NCBI RefSeq assembly: GCF_000720635.1
Contig: NZ_JOCF01000049.1
Coordinates: 7,558-71,557 of the forward strand
From: Streptomyces sp. NRRL WC-3742
GTDB taxonomy: Bacteria > Actinomycetota > Actinomycetes > Streptomycetales > Streptomycetaceae
Length of the DNA: 64,000 bases
Direction of reading: 5' to 3'
Shown here: piece after piece, positions 1-9,485 of the stretch
How positions within the stretch are numbered: the first letter of the stretch is position 1
How the letters are laid out: the number at the start of each line of letters is the position of its first letter
Position numbers and translations under genes: made by a program
The notes under the pieces: generated by a model
The model's input: the letters and a program-made list of their open reading frames with translations, nothing else
What the model was told of the DNA's origin: nothing
The model's database searches: none

Positions 1-113
1 GCGGCCCTGCTGCGGCTGTGATTGCTTGTGGAGAGTGTCGGAGATAGCCACGAAATGTGCCCCCTGCTGGCTATGTGTGTGCTGCTGCGGTACTCGGTGC
101 CCCGGTAGCCAAG

Positions 114-173
114 GAACGGGATCGTTCACTAATCGGGACGATATCCTGGCCCTGATTGTGAACGCAAGCGTTC
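114..173. promoter_or_regulatory. Paired inverted repeats, likely TetR operator
   Basis: Two identical 14-bp inverted repeats of form GAACG-N4-CGTTC lie at 114-127 and 160-173, 46 bp apart centre to centre, just before the TetR-family gene starting at 193. The spacers differ (GGAT and CAAG) while the arms are identical, which suggests selection on the arms. TetR proteins commonly repress themselves through such sites, so autoregulation is the simplest inference. Confidence 0.55.
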
Positions 174-192
174 CTTAAAAAGGGGTGGGTGG

Positions 193-786
193 ATGGCGGC
201 GGTGGATCGCTTGGTGCGGCGGCGGGGGAAGGAACTGGAGAACGCGATCTTCGAAGCGACGCTCGACCAGCTCACCTCCGGCGGATTCGCACGCCTGACG
301 ATGGAAGGAGTCGCCGCCGCGGCGCGGACCGGGAAGGCCGCGCTGTACCGGCGGTGGGGGTCCAAGGTCGAACTCGTCATCGACTCCCTGGACGCCACTC
401 TGCCACGCCCCCGCGCGGTGCCCGACCTCGGGTCCGCCCGGGCCGAATTGCTGCAGCTCATCGAGTTGTTCGCGGCGGCCTCGGCCTCGCGGGTGGGCGC
501 CGCCATTCACACGCTCATGGGGGAGGTGTCCCAGCAGCAGGCCGAGATGTTCAAGGACTTCCTCACGGGCCGGGTGATCGATCCGACCACGGAGACCGTC
601 CTCGACATCCTGCGCCGCGGCATCGATCGCGGCGACGTCCGGCCCGGGGTGGCCACCCCGATGGTCGCCGACGTCGTACCGGCGATGCTCTTCTACCACG
701 TCAAGGCGACCGGCGCGGAGCCGATGCCGGGCGACTACGCGAGCCGGCTGGTGGACGAGGTGCTGATGCCGATGGTCGGGCGGTAG
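193..786 (+). CDS. TetR/AcrR family transcriptional regulator
   Basis: This 197-residue protein has the TetR layout. An N-terminal helix-turn-helix occupies about residues 10-60; the recognition stretch around 40-58 contains AARTGKAALYRRWGSK, matching the family pattern of a short turn followed by LYRRW. The rest is a helical ligand-binding domain of the TetR_C type. The ATG at 193 is preceded by a purine-rich GGGGTGGG. The gene has no same-strand partner directly upstream, and rnhB follows 110 bp later. The ligand and targets cannot be read from sequence; the paired inverted repeats upstream suggest self-repression. Family assignment is firm and function is open. Confidence 0.9.
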   Translation: MAAVDRLVRRRGKELENAIFEATLDQLTSGGFARLTMEGVAAAARTGKAALYRRWGSKVELVIDSLDATLPRPRAVPDLGSARAELLQLIELFAAASASRVGAAIHTLMGEVSQQQAEMFKDFLTGRVIDPTTETVLDILRRGIDRGDVRPGVATPMVADVVPAMLFYHVKATGAEPMPGDYASRLVDEVLMPMVGR

Positions 787-896
787 GGGCATCGGGGGCG
801 GGCTTCGGGGGAGGGTCGGGGCGGGCTTCGGCGGCGGGTCGGGGCGGGTATGAACGGGCTTAGGCTGGAGACCGCCCCAGTCGAACGGAAGCCGCC

Positions 897-1595
897 ATGC
901 CCATCGTCCCCCCGACACACTCCGTCGAGCGCTCGCTCCGCCGGGCCGGCGCCAAGGTCGTGGTCGGGCTGGACGAAGTCGGGCGCGGCGCCTGGGCCGG
1001 GCCGGTCACCGTGGGCGCGGCCGTCACGGGCCTGCGCCGGGCGCCGGAGGGGCTGACCGACTCCAAGCTGCTCACCGAACTGCGCCGCCAGGCGCTCGCC
1101 CCCGTCCTCGCGGACTGGGTCACCGCCTACGCGCTCGGCTCCGCCTCCCCGCAGGAGTGCGACGAACTCGGCATGACGGCGGCGCTGCGGCTGGCCGCCG
1201 TCCGCGCGCTGGAGGCCCTGCCCGTCGAGCCGGACGCGGTCATCCTGGACGGCAAGCACGACTACCTGGGCGGCCCCTGGCGGGTGCGCACGGTGATCAA
1301 GGGCGACCAGTCCTGCGTCTGCGTGGCCGCCGCCTCCGTCCTCGCCAAGGTCCACCGCGACGGACTGATGGCCGAACTCGGCGAGGCGCACCCCGAATTC
1401 GGCTTCGCCGACAACGCCGGCTACCCGTCCCCGGTGCACCGCGCCGCGCTGGAGGAGTACGGCCCCACCGAACACCACCGGCTCTCCTGGGCGTACCTGG
1501 ACGCGCTCCCGAAGTGGCGCCACCTCAAGCGCGTTCGGGACGTCGACGGCGCCGCGCAGGGGTGCGCCGACGAACAGTTGACGCTCGGTTTCTGA
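897..1595 (+). CDS. rnhB: Ribonuclease HII
   Basis: A 232-residue RNase HII, which cuts the RNA strand of RNA-DNA hybrids and initiates removal of single ribonucleotides misinserted into DNA. The acidic active site is intact: D26-E27 in the LDEVGRG motif, D118 in VILDGK and D137 in KGDQSC. The LTDSK motif at 53-57 and ASVLAK at 146-151 are also typical of type 2 RNases H. Length is normal for the family. In streptomycetes rnhB sits upstream of a small uncharacterised gene and the recQ region, as here. Confidence 0.96.
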   Translation: MPIVPPTHSVERSLRRAGAKVVVGLDEVGRGAWAGPVTVGAAVTGLRRAPEGLTDSKLLTELRRQALAPVLADWVTAYALGSASPQECDELGMTAALRLAAVRALEALPVEPDAVILDGKHDYLGGPWRVRTVIKGDQSCVCVAAASVLAKVHRDGLMAELGEAHPEFGFADNAGYPSPVHRAALEEYGPTEHHRLSWAYLDALPKWRHLKRVRDVDGAAQGCADEQLTLGF

Positions 1596-1682
1596 CGTTC
1601 CGTCGGGAATTGCCTGGGTGTGGAGTTGAACCGTTCGGTGCCCAATGGGTGGGGTGCCCGTGCGCGTTCGACCGGCATTTGA

Positions 1683-1698
1683 TAGATATCCGGGTATG
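1683..1698 (+). promoter_or_regulatory. Candidate leaderless -10 box
   Basis: TAGATA at 1683-1688 is followed by exactly 7 nt and then the ATG at 1696, the geometry of a leaderless transcript. There is no Shine-Dalgarno sequence before this ATG. It supports the start at 1696 over an in-frame ATG at 1645. The -35 is not recognisable and the final base of the hexamer is off consensus. Confidence 0.4.
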
Positions 1699-2385
1699 CC
1701 TGTCTTCCCCGAGGAGCCGGAGATTCACGAGAGCCTCCCGGGCCCCGGCGTTCCCTTCCACCGCGAGTCGGACGCACAAGCCCTCAACGCGCCTGCCACC
1801 GGCGGCACACCTGCCACCGCATCCTCCACCGCACCTTCCACCGTCGCCGCCCCGGTGCCCGGCCCCCGCCAGGCGCCGCGCCCGGCTCCGCCGGGAGCCG
1901 CCAAGCCCGGCCCGCCGCGCCCGATCCCCAAGCCCGGGCCGCGCCGCCCGGCACCCGCCGCACCGCAGGTCGAGGTCCGGCGCATCGCCGCCGGCCCGGC
2001 CCAGGCGCTGGAACGCGCCGACGAGGCGGTCGACCAGTTGCTGGACGCGGGCCGTGACCCGGGTCAGATCCTGGTGCTGACGGTCGGCGAGGCGCACCCC
2101 TGGCAGCAGCACGAGGTCTCCTTCGGTGAGGAGCGCTACTGGGCGCAGCTCGCCGAGGGCGGCGACGTGTTCTACGCGGACGCCAAGTTCGGCCGCCAGA
2201 CCCGCCGCGAGGTGGTCGTCCTGGTGGTCAACGGCGGACCGGCCGCCCGGGCCGCCGAGGCGTACGCCGAGGCGCTGGGCCGCGCGACCGCGCTGCTCGT
2301 GGTCTGCGGCGACGCCGGCCCGGCGGCCGGCGCCGCGCCCGGGCGGCGGGGTGCCGGGGCGCGGTCCGACCGGCTGAAGGTCTGA
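1696..2385 (+). CDS. Uncharacterised protein with helicase-C-like C-terminus
   Basis: About 229 residues from the ATG at 1696. The first half is a low-complexity Pro/Ala/Gly/Arg linker, probably disordered. The C-terminal 110 residues are folded-looking: a stretch reading DPGQILVLTVGEAHPWQQHE, then REVVVLVVNGG, then EALGRATALLVVCGD. The order of an 'ILVLT' strand followed by a 'LGRATALLVV' strand resembles the last RecA-like domain of UvrD/Rep helicases, where a TRA-containing motif occurs, but there is no Walker A or DExx box. I read it as a possible helicase-derived remnant domain; this is inference. It is conserved next to rnhB in streptomycetes from memory. No function is known to me. Confidence 0.6.
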   Translation: MPVFPEEPEIHESLPGPGVPFHRESDAQALNAPATGGTPATASSTAPSTVAAPVPGPRQAPRPAPPGAAKPGPPRPIPKPGPRRPAPAAPQVEVRRIAAGPAQALERADEAVDQLLDAGRDPGQILVLTVGEAHPWQQHEVSFGEERYWAQLAEGGDVFYADAKFGRQTRREVVVLVVNGGPAARAAEAYAEALGRATALLVVCGDAGPAAGAAPGRRGAGARSDRLKV

Positions 2386-2402
2386 CCGGCTGAAGGTCTG
2401 AC
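2371..2402. repeat. 16-bp tandem duplication at a stop codon
   Basis: CGGCTGAAGGTCTGAC occurs twice head to tail (2371-2386, 2387-2402). The first copy contains the TGA stop of the preceding gene, so the duplication adds a second in-frame copy past the stop. The following 200 bp, to about 2560, consist of degenerate GACTGGCTGACCG-like repeats with no gene. Confidence 0.8.
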
Positions 2403-2610
2403 CGGCGGAGCGCCTCGTGGCGTGATCGGCTGACCGCTTGCCCGACTGGCTGGCCGACCGCGCGACTGGCTGACCGACCGTCTGACGGCCGACTGCCTGG
2501 CCGGTGGTCGGCCGGTCAGGCGGTCGACGGTCGGCGTGACCGCTCGGCTGTTCGCTGTGACCGCGGGCCCGGAGTCGTGAGGCGCCGGGCGCCGTCCGTC
2601 CGTTACGGGA

Positions 2611-3327
2611 TCAGCGGGTGCCGGTGCGTCGGGTCGGTTCCACGGCCGAGACCCGCGCCGGGGTCCACGGGCCCTCGGTCGGGAGGGCGAGCGGCCCGCC
2701 CTCGCCGCGGCGGACCGGGTCGACCGTCTGCCTGGTCCTGCGGCCGCGCGCCGCGTCGTCCAGCACCGACCGGGGCGGCAGCTCCGTCACGGTGTGCACC
2801 GGCCCGTCCGCCCATGAACCCGCGTGCGGATTGCGCCCGCCGCGCCCGTCCCCGAGGATCTGCCAGCCCGCAGGGGTGAGCCCGATGTACGAGCCGCAGC
2901 GCAGCCCGTGCAGCGCGGAGGCGTCGCGCACCGCCCACATCCAGGCGCCGTCCTGCTCCGTCCAGCCGGGCGCCCCCTCGCGGCAGCGAAGCAGCACGGC
3001 GGTCCGGGTCGGGTGGGCGAGCCGCAGGTCGTGCGGGGTGATCCGGCGCAGCTGGGTGAGCAGTGCGTTGCGGTGCTGCCAGCCGTCGGAGTCGTGCGGC
3101 CAGGGGGTGAAGGAGGCCGAGGCGGTGAGGTGGTGGAGCGCGTCCAGTACGGCGACCACGACCGTGCCCGGTTGGGGCAGGTGCCGTTGGTGCAGCTCCA
3201 GCACGAAGTCGCGCGGATCGCGCAGCAGCGGAATCCCCCCGGCTCTCCAGCCCTCCATGTCGAGCAGTCTTCTGGCCTCGGACCCCCTGGTGAGGGGATT
3301 CTGACCGGGGTCGCTGCCGCTGATCAC
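2611..3327 (-). CDS. Uncharacterised protein
   Basis: A 238-residue soluble protein of unknown family. I chose the GTG at 3327 because AGGAAGGAGG sits immediately upstream on the minus strand; the reading frame stays open a further 66 codons but that part is compositionally unlike a protein. Visible features are a Trp-rich central region (FTPWPHDSDGW, GWTEQDGAWMW) and a TPAGWQILGDG stretch; there is no membrane segment, signal peptide or catalytic motif I recognise. The C-terminal 50 residues are polar and probably flexible. It lies downstream of recQ on the same strand but 380 bp away, so it probably has its own promoter. Confidence 0.65.
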   Translation of the reverse strand: MISGSDPGQNPLTRGSEARRLLDMEGWRAGGIPLLRDPRDFVLELHQRHLPQPGTVVVAVLDALHHLTASASFTPWPHDSDGWQHRNALLTQLRRITPHDLRLAHPTRTAVLLRCREGAPGWTEQDGAWMWAVRDASALHGLRCGSYIGLTPAGWQILGDGRGGRNPHAGSWADGPVHTVTELPPRSVLDDAARGRRTRQTVDPVRRGEGGPLALPTEGPWTPARVSAVEPTRRTGTR

Positions 3328-3708
3328 GATCCTCCTTCCTGGCCCGAGGGAAGGCCGATGCCTGGGTACGCCGAAGGACGGGTCCCACGGACCTGATTTC
3401 GGGTACCCTCCGATTCTCGCGGAACCAGGGGTGAAGCGGCAATGACGAAATGATGAACGCCGCCGGATGGCTCTGTGTCGGGAGGGTGTGCTCCGGTGTC
3501 GGTCGAGTGATGGCCGACCAGTCATTGACCTTGATCCGAGCGGTATGCGGCGCGCAGTGAACCGTTCGGTGCATGGTGACCGGTCCTTTCCGTTCGGATG
3601 CCCTGTGTGATCGAAGTCGCTCGGTCGTGATCCTTTCTGTTAGGCCATTCGGGTGACGGGTGAGAGTGGCGCGGGTGGCTGCGTCCCGGCTGGATCAACT
3701 TCTCCCGC
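3328..3708. other. Intergenic region between recQ and 2611-3327 gene
   Basis: No gene seen. It should contain the promoter of the minus-strand gene starting at 3327. It carries TGAACCGTTCGGTGC at 3558-3572, an exact copy of the 15-mer at 1627-1641. Confidence 0.5.
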
Positions 3709-5907
3709 TCACCCCTGCACCGCCAGCACCAGCGGCAGCACCGCGCTCGCCCCCGCCCGGCGCAGCAGCCGGGCGGCCACGGTGACCGTCCAGCCCGAGT
3801 CGACCAGGTCGTCCACCAGCAGCACCGGCCCGCCGGCCGCCGCCACCGCCTGCTCCACCTCCGGAGGCAGCATCAGAGCCCCGGCCAGGGCGTTCAGCCG
3901 CTGGGCGCTGTTGCTGCGCGCCCCGTGCGGCGGCTGCCCGCCCGCGTACTCGATCCGGCCGAGCAGCGGCAGCCGCCCGATCTCGGCGATCCGCGCGCCG
4001 AGGCTGCCGACCAGCTGGGGGCGCGAGGAGGAGGCCATGGTCACCACACCGACCGGCCGCTCCAGCCTGGCGCCCTCCGAGGTGGCCGGCCCGGCCCAGC
4101 CGCCCGGCCCGCGGGCCCAGTCGGCCAGCACCGTCACCAGCGCGTCCACCGCCTCGCCGGGCACGGGCACGTCCGGCGCCTGCTCGGCCAGCAGGCTGCG
4201 CAGCCGGTTGCCCCAGCCGATGTCGGAGAGCCGGCCCAACGCCCGGCCGCTCTCGGCCTGCTCGCCCGCCGGGATGCGGCCCTTGAGCGGCACGCCGAGC
4301 GCGTCCATCCCGGTCGGCCACAGCCGGCGCGGCTCGAAGGGCACACCGGGGCGGCCGAGCGCGGCCCGGGCGGCGGCGAGCGTCTCCTCGGAGACGTCGG
4401 GGGTGTGGCGCGGCCCAGCGCAGGTGTCGCACCGCCCGCAGGGCGCGGCCTGCTCGTCGTCCAGCTGTCGGCGTAGGAACTCCATCCGGCAGCCGGTGGT
4501 CGCCGCGTACTCGCGCATCGCCCGCTGCTCGGCCTCCCGGGAGGCGGCGACCTTGGCGTACCGGGCGCCGTCGTACGCCCAGCTCTGGCCGGTGGCCGTC
4601 CAGCCGCCCTTGACCCGGCGGACGGCGCCGTCCACGTCGAGCACCTTGAGCATGGTCTCCAGCCGGGCGCGGCGCAGGTCCACCCGGGGCTCCAGCGCGG
4701 CGGTGGAGAGCGGGCGGCCGGCCTCGGCCAGGGCGTCGATGGTGCGGCGCACCTGCTCCTCGGGCGGGAAGGCGAGCGAGGCGAAGTAGCGCCAGATCGC
4801 CTCGTCCTCGCGGCCGGGCAGCAGCAGCACCTCGGCCCGGTCGACGCCGCGCCCGGCCCGGCCGACCTGCTGGTAGTAGGCGATCGGCGAGCTGGGGGAG
4901 CCCAGGTGGACGACGAACCCGAGGTCGGGCTTGTCGAAGCCCATGCCCAGGGCGGAGGTGGCGACCAGGGCCTTGACCCGGTTGGCCAGCAGGTCGGCCT
5001 CGGCGGTGCGGCGCTCGGCGTCCTCGGTGCGGCCCGAGTAGGAGGCGACCGGGAAGCCGCGCTCGCGCAGGAAGGCCGTGACCTCCTCGGCGGCGGCCAC
5101 CGTCAGGGTGTAGACGATGCCCGAGCCCGGCAGCCGGTCGAGGTGGTCGGCCAGCCAGGCGAGCCGGTGCGCCGGGTCGGACAGCGACAGCACGCCCAGG
5201 GTGAGGCTCTCCCGGTCGAGCGGGCCGCGCAGCACCAGGGCGTCGGTGTCCGTGGCGCCGGTGCCCAGCTGCTCGGCGACATCGGCGGTGACCCGGGCGT
5301 TGGCGGTGGCGGTGGTGGCCAGCACGGGCACGCCGGGCGGCAGGTCGGCGAGCATGGTGCGCAGCCGCCGGTAGTCGGGGCGGAAGTCGTGGCCCCAGTC
5401 GGAGATGCAGTGGGCCTCGTCGACCACCAGCAGGCCCGTGGAGGCGGCGAGCTCGGGCAGCACCTGGTCCCGGAAGTCGGGGTTGTTCAGCCGCTCAGGG
5501 CTGACGAGCAGGATGTCGACCTTGCCGGAGGCGACCTCGGCCTGGATCTCGTCCCACTCGTCGCTGTTGGCGGAGTTGATGGTGCGGGCGTGGATGCCGG
5601 CCCTGGCGGCCGACTCGACCTGGTTGCGCATCAGGGCGAGCAGCGGGGAGACGATCACCGTCGGCCCGGAGCCCCGGGCGCGGAGCAGGGCCGTGGCGAC
5701 GAAGTAGACCGCGGACTTGCCCCAGCCGGTGCGCTGGACGACCAGGGCACGGCGGTGGTCGACCACGAGGGCCTCGATGGCCGTCCACTGGTCCTCGCGC
5801 AGGGCGGCGCCGGCCCCGGCGAGCTCGCGCAGGACGGCCTCGGCCCGCGCCCTGACCTCGGCGCGGTCGGTGGCGGTGGCGGTGATGTGCATCTCGGGCT
5901 GCTGCAT
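3709..5907 (-). CDS. recQ: RecQ-type helicase fused to a phosphoribosyltransferase domain
   Basis: About 732 residues from the ATG at 5907 (GAGG five bases upstream; an in-frame ATG 30 nt earlier lacks a site). The N-terminal two RecA-like domains carry the RecQ motifs: Walker A QRTGWGKS, the [15 protein letters not shown] box, ATTATAN, and the motif VI region QVGRAGR. A RecQ zinc site follows (C-x16-C-x2-C-x2-C, ending CGRCDTC) and a winged-helix region. Instead of an HRDC domain, the last 130 residues form a type I phosphoribosyltransferase fold ending in [13 protein letters not shown], a good PRPP-binding loop. Family knowledge: RecQ unwinds 3'-tailed and branched DNA. What the fused domain does is unknown. 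The gene is divergent from the DUF4192 gene across 230 bp. Confidence 0.9.
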   Translation of the reverse strand: MQQPEMHITATATDRAEVRARAEAVLRELAGAGAALREDQWTAIEALVVDHRRALVVQRTGWGKSAVYFVATALLRARGSGPTVIVSPLLALMRNQVESAARAGIHARTINSANSDEWDEIQAEVASGKVDILLVSPERLNNPDFRDQVLPELAASTGLLVVDEAHCISDWGHDFRPDYRRLRTMLADLPPGVPVLATTATANARVTADVAEQLGTGATDTDALVLRGPLDRESLTLGVLSLSDPAHRLAWLADHLDRLPGSGIVYTLTVAAAEEVTAFLRERGFPVASYSGRTEDAERRTAEADLLANRVKALVATSALGMGFDKPDLGFVVHLGSPSSPIAYYQQVGRAGRGVDRAEVLLLPGREDEAIWRYFASLAFPPEEQVRRTIDALAEAGRPLSTAALEPRVDLRRARLETMLKVLDVDGAVRRVKGGWTATGQSWAYDGARYAKVAASREAEQRAMREYAATTGCRMEFLRRQLDDEQAAPCGRCDTCAGPRHTPDVSEETLAAARAALGRPGVPFEPRRLWPTGMDALGVPLKGRIPAGEQAESGRALGRLSDIGWGNRLRSLLAEQAPDVPVPGEAVDALVTVLADWARGPGGWAGPATSEGARLERPVGVVTMASSSRPQLVGSLGARIAEIGRLPLLGRIEYAGGQPPHGARSNSAQRLNALAGALMLPPEVEQAVAAAGGPVLLVDDLVDSGWTVTVAARLLRRAGASAVLPLVLAVQG

Positions 5908-6137
5908 GGCCTCGATGTAACCCCATGCCGCCGACAAGGGGCGAATGCCGGTGGGGGGAGGGATGGCGAAGAGGAGGTGTCTTTCATCCGCTCTTCAGTT
6001 GAACGCGCGGTTTTATTCACCCGGGGGAGTGGCGCGGATATCCGCCGAACGAGGGAAGAGGCATTTCCTCCCGGAGTTATCCACAGGAATCGGAAAGATT
6101 CGCCGGCCTCGCCGGAACGCACTCCACTCTTGCGGCC

Positions 6138-7616
6138 ATGAACGCGATGAACAACGAACCCGTCATCCTGTCCCTCGGCCCGGCCTCCGGCCACCGGCCG
6201 GTCGTCATGCGGGGGCCGGCCGACATGGCCGAGCTCCTGCCCTACCTCCTGGGGTTCCACCCCGACGACAGCATCGTCGCGGTCGGCCTCCAGGGCCCCG
6301 ACCTGCACCAGGGCGGAGTGATCCGGGCGGACCTCCCGGACTCGCCCGCCCAGTGGTCCGCCGCGGCGGACGAGACGGCGGCCCTGCTGGTGGCGCTCTC
6401 CGAGCGGCACGGCGGTCCGCCGGTCCAGGTGCTCCTCTATCTCTGCCAGGACTCCACCTCGCCGCACGCCCCGCCGGCCGCGGAGGGGCTGCGGCCCCTG
6501 GCGGACGACCTGCGTGCCGCCTTCGCACGCAGGGGCGTGGCGGTCAAGGAGTCGCTGTGCGTCTCCGACGGCCGCTGGTGGTCCTTCCTCTGCCGGGGCG
6601 AGGGGTGCTGCGATCCCGCGGGCACGCCGGTGCGCAGCGGTCCGGCCCCGGGCCCGGCGGCGGCCGCCGCCACGGTCGCCGGCCTGGTGCCGCGCGGCAG
6701 CCGCAAGGCGATCGTCGGCGCCCTGGCCCCGATCGGCCCGCCGGAGGCCGAGGCCCAGCGGGCGGCACTGGAGCGGGCCCTGGCAGGCACCGTCTCCCGG
6801 GAGCAGGGCGCCGCCCTGCTCGACCAGGCGTTCGCCGAGTTCGCGGCCGGCGGCCGGGAGCTCGACGAGGAGCGGGCGGCCCGGCTGCTGGTCGCCCTGC
6901 GGGACCGCCTCACCCGGGACCGCGGCGTCGAGTACGCCCGGCCCGCCGAGCTGGCCCCGGCCGAGCGGCTCTGGCGCTTCCTCGCCCGGCGCGCCGTGCC
7001 GCCGTACGAGGACTGCGCGGTGCCTCCGCTCACCCTGCTCGCCTGGGCCTCCTGGGTCGCGGGGGACACGGCGACGGCCCGGGTCGTGCTCGGCCACGTC
7101 CTGCGGCTCGCCCCGGGCTACCTGCTCGCGGAGCTGCTGTACGAGTCGCTCAACGACGGTCTGGCGCCCCAGGCCCTGATGACGGCCGTCGAGGCCCAGC
7201 GGCGCCGCCGCGAGGCACGCGAGGGGCGTGAGGCGGTGGCGCCCGTCGATCCTCCGGAGGAGGCACCCGGCCAGGGCCCGGCAACGGGTGCTCCGGCGGG
7301 GCGCCGCCGTCGCCGGGGCGGACGCCGCAAGGGAGGGGCGCGGCTCGCGGCGGCGGGCGGGAACGCCCCCGAGGGCGGAACCCGGCCCGCCCCGGGCGGT
7401 GCGTCGGCCGGTGAGCCGGAGCCGGAGTCGGGGCCGGTCGCCGTGCTCCCCCCGCCCCGCTGCGCTCCCGAGGCGGACCGCTCCGGGGAGCGGCCCGCCC
7501 GGGGCGTGCGCCTGGGCCGGCAGTCGGCCTGCGCCTCGGCCGAGGCACGCCGCGCCGAGGCCGACCAGTGCCGGGGCACCCGGCGGGCGGGGAGAGGAGG
7601 CCGCCATGCGCGCTGA
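6138..7616 (+). CDS. DUF4192 domain-containing protein
   Basis: A 492-residue protein. Residues about 5-370 match the actinobacterial DUF4192 family, recognisable by PADMAELLPYLLGFHPDDSIVAVGL near the N-terminus and the RWWSFLC-CCDPAGTPV block near residue 150. The C-terminal 120 residues are a low-complexity tail rich in Arg, Gly and Pro with a very basic GRRRRRGGRRKGG patch, possibly nucleic-acid contacting. No signal peptide or membrane segments are visible. The start at 6138 has a second ATG three codons in; neither has a strong ribosome site. Function is unknown. The gene is divergent from the recQ fusion. Confidence 0.85.
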   Translation: MNAMNNEPVILSLGPASGHRPVVMRGPADMAELLPYLLGFHPDDSIVAVGLQGPDLHQGGVIRADLPDSPAQWSAAADETAALLVALSERHGGPPVQVLLYLCQDSTSPHAPPAAEGLRPLADDLRAAFARRGVAVKESLCVSDGRWWSFLCRGEGCCDPAGTPVRSGPAPGPAAAAATVAGLVPRGSRKAIVGALAPIGPPEAEAQRAALERALAGTVSREQGAALLDQAFAEFAAGGRELDEERAARLLVALRDRLTRDRGVEYARPAELAPAERLWRFLARRAVPPYEDCAVPPLTLLAWASWVAGDTATARVVLGHVLRLAPGYLLAELLYESLNDGLAPQALMTAVEAQRRRREAREGREAVAPVDPPEEAPGQGPATGAPAGRRRRRGGRRKGGARLAAAGGNAPEGGTRPAPGGASAGEPEPESGPVAVLPPPRCAPEADRSGERPARGVRLGRQSACASAEARRAEADQCRGTRRAGRGGRHAR

Positions 7617-7665
7617 CCTCTTCGCCGCCCCGCCGGGCCGGTGGGGGCTACGGGGACTGCCGGGG

Positions 7666-8982
7666 CTACGCCTCTCCGTGGGCCATCTTGATCAGGCGGT
7701 CGAGCACCTTGCCGCCGCTGGCCCGCAGGCCGTCGTGCTCCCACTCGTTGGTGACCCACGCCCGCAGACCGCGCACCGTGCGGGCGGTGGCCAGCGAGTC
7801 GGCGGCCGCCACGTACATGTCGTCGTGGTAGACGGCCGCCGTGACGGGCACGGTGTTCTCGGCCAGGCGCGCCGGGTCGTACAGGTCCGGCCAGTCGGTG
7901 CGGGCGGCGAGCAGGTCGGCCGCCTCCTTCAGCGGGCGCAGCGCCGGGTCGGTGTCGAACATCCAGGGGTAGATCATCTCCCCGGTGAACAGCACCGGGG
8001 CGTCGGTCTCCAGCGCGGCCCGGGCGTCGAACTGCGGAAACTCCCGGCGGACGCGCTCGGCGGCCCAGGCGGTGGCGCCGCCGCCGTCCACCGACCGCTG
8101 GCCGTAGATCGACTCGTGCAGCACGGCGTACAGCGGGCCGCCCGCGAAGGAGAGCTGGGCCTGGGCGCCGGCGAGGAAGGTGTCGGAGAGCTCGGGCCCG
8201 GCGGCGCCCTCCACCCACGCCTCCTCCAGCAGGTGGTGCAGGGAGCCGGAGCCGCTGCCGCCGCCCAGCATCAGTCCGAGTGCCTGGAACGCCTCCACGG
8301 TGAGCAGCCCGCCGCCCGGGAGGGCGGCGGGGGCCTCGGCGAGGTGCGCGGCGATCCGGCGCACCGCCTCGACGTCCCCGGGGAAGCGGGCGTAGTGCTC
8401 CTCGTTCTTGCGGAGCACCTGGCGGTAGGTGGCCCGGTAGACGTCGTCCGCCCCGGTGCGCAGGCCCGCGAGGCCGCCGGTCACGAAAGCCTCGGTCAGG
8501 CCCTCGGGGAAGTAGGAGAGGTAGGTGAGGGTGCAGAAGCCGCCGAAGCTCTGGCCGAGCAGGCTCCAGCGGCGGTCCGCGCCGAGCATCCGGTGCCGGA
8601 TGAACTCGGCGTCGCGCACGATCGAGTCCGCGCGGAAGTGGGCCAGGTAGTCGGCCTGCTCCTTGGCCCCGCCGCGCCGGGCGAGGGTCTGCCGGGTCGC
8701 GGGAGTGGAGCGTCCGGTGCCGCGCTGGTCGAGCAGGAGGACGCGGTAGTCGTCCAGGGCGCGGTCGAGCCAGGCGTCCCGGCCGAGCGGGCGGGGGGAC
8801 TTCCCACCGGGCCCGCCCTGGAGGAAGAGCAGCCAGGGCAGGTCGTCCTTCTCGCGGCCGGCGGCGACCACCTCGCGGGCGTACACCTCGATCCGCTCGC
8901 CCTCCGGGGCGGCGTGGTCGAGGGGCACCTGGAAGACGTGATCGGTCGTGACAATCCCGGGCAGCCGGCTGACGGTGGACAT
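7666..8982 (-). CDS. Alpha/beta hydrolase, S33 proline iminopeptidase-like
   Basis: A 438-residue S33-family serine hydrolase; members remove N-terminal proline or act on other small peptides and esters. The oxyanion motif LQGGPGG is at 54-60, the strand LLLDQRGTGRS at 82-92, and the nucleophile elbow GQSFGG places Ser145. The catalytic His lies near the C-terminus in WEHDG. No signal peptide is present, so it is probably cytoplasmic. The ATG at 8982 is preceded by GAGGAG on the minus strand. It converges with the DUF4192 gene (about 50 bp gap). Confidence 0.9.
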   Translation of the reverse strand: MSTVSRLPGIVTTDHVFQVPLDHAAPEGERIEVYAREVVAAGREKDDLPWLLFLQGGPGGKSPRPLGRDAWLDRALDDYRVLLLDQRGTGRSTPATRQTLARRGGAKEQADYLAHFRADSIVRDAEFIRHRMLGADRRWSLLGQSFGGFCTLTYLSYFPEGLTEAFVTGGLAGLRTGADDVYRATYRQVLRKNEEHYARFPGDVEAVRRIAAHLAEAPAALPGGGLLTVEAFQALGLMLGGGSGSGSLHHLLEEAWVEGAAGPELSDTFLAGAQAQLSFAGGPLYAVLHESIYGQRSVDGGGATAWAAERVRREFPQFDARAALETDAPVLFTGEMIYPWMFDTDPALRPLKEAADLLAARTDWPDLYDPARLAENTVPVTAAVYHDDMYVAAADSLATARTVRGLRAWVTNEWEHDGLRASGGKVLDRLIKMAHGEA

Positions 8983-9485
8983 GAAACTCCTCGGTCTCTG
9001 CTGGTCACAGCGGTCGCGTCGCCGATCACGGGGTCACCGAGCAGGGGCGCCGCGACCCCCGCACCGTATCCTGACCGCGGCCGGGCGGTGGTTCGGCCTC
9101 CACCCACCCGTACAGGCACCGGGCGCGGGTGCGGCGACCGGCCGCGGCGCCCGGGGGCGGGCGTGACCTGGAGGCGGCTCGCGGCGTTCACCCCTGGGGC
9201 CCGCACCTATGGACGGCGGGGGCGGCGCCCGTACGTCGGAGGTGTTGACGGCGAGGTGACGGCCCCGTGCGCCGGAAGATCGCGCCGGGCCTTAGGGTCG
9301 GCGCGGCACGTCACCACCGGAGCGGTGCGGCGCACCGCATGACACGGCCCGGCACCGGGTACGGCCAGGCACGGCAATCCGTCGGCGGGGCAGCCCGTCG
9401 GCCCGGCACCATCAGCACGCGATCGAGTACGTTCGCGGCCCACCGGCCAGACCCGGCCACCGGACCGCCGAGGGAGGAGAGTCCG
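8983..9485. other. Divergent promoter region, no gene
   Basis: About 500 bp between the divergent S33 hydrolase and debranching-type genes, with no credible ORF. Candidate -10 hexamers are TACGGT on the minus strand (9063-9068) and TAGGGT on the plus strand (9293-9298), both TANNNT. A TTGACG occurs at 9245-9250 but is poorly spaced to the latter. These are tentative. Confidence 0.35.

Noticed and set aside
2403..2610. Degenerate GACTGGCTGACCG-like repeats as a possible CRISPR or satellite
   Set aside because: Units are irregular, very short and without spacers; better described as local low-complexity sequence.
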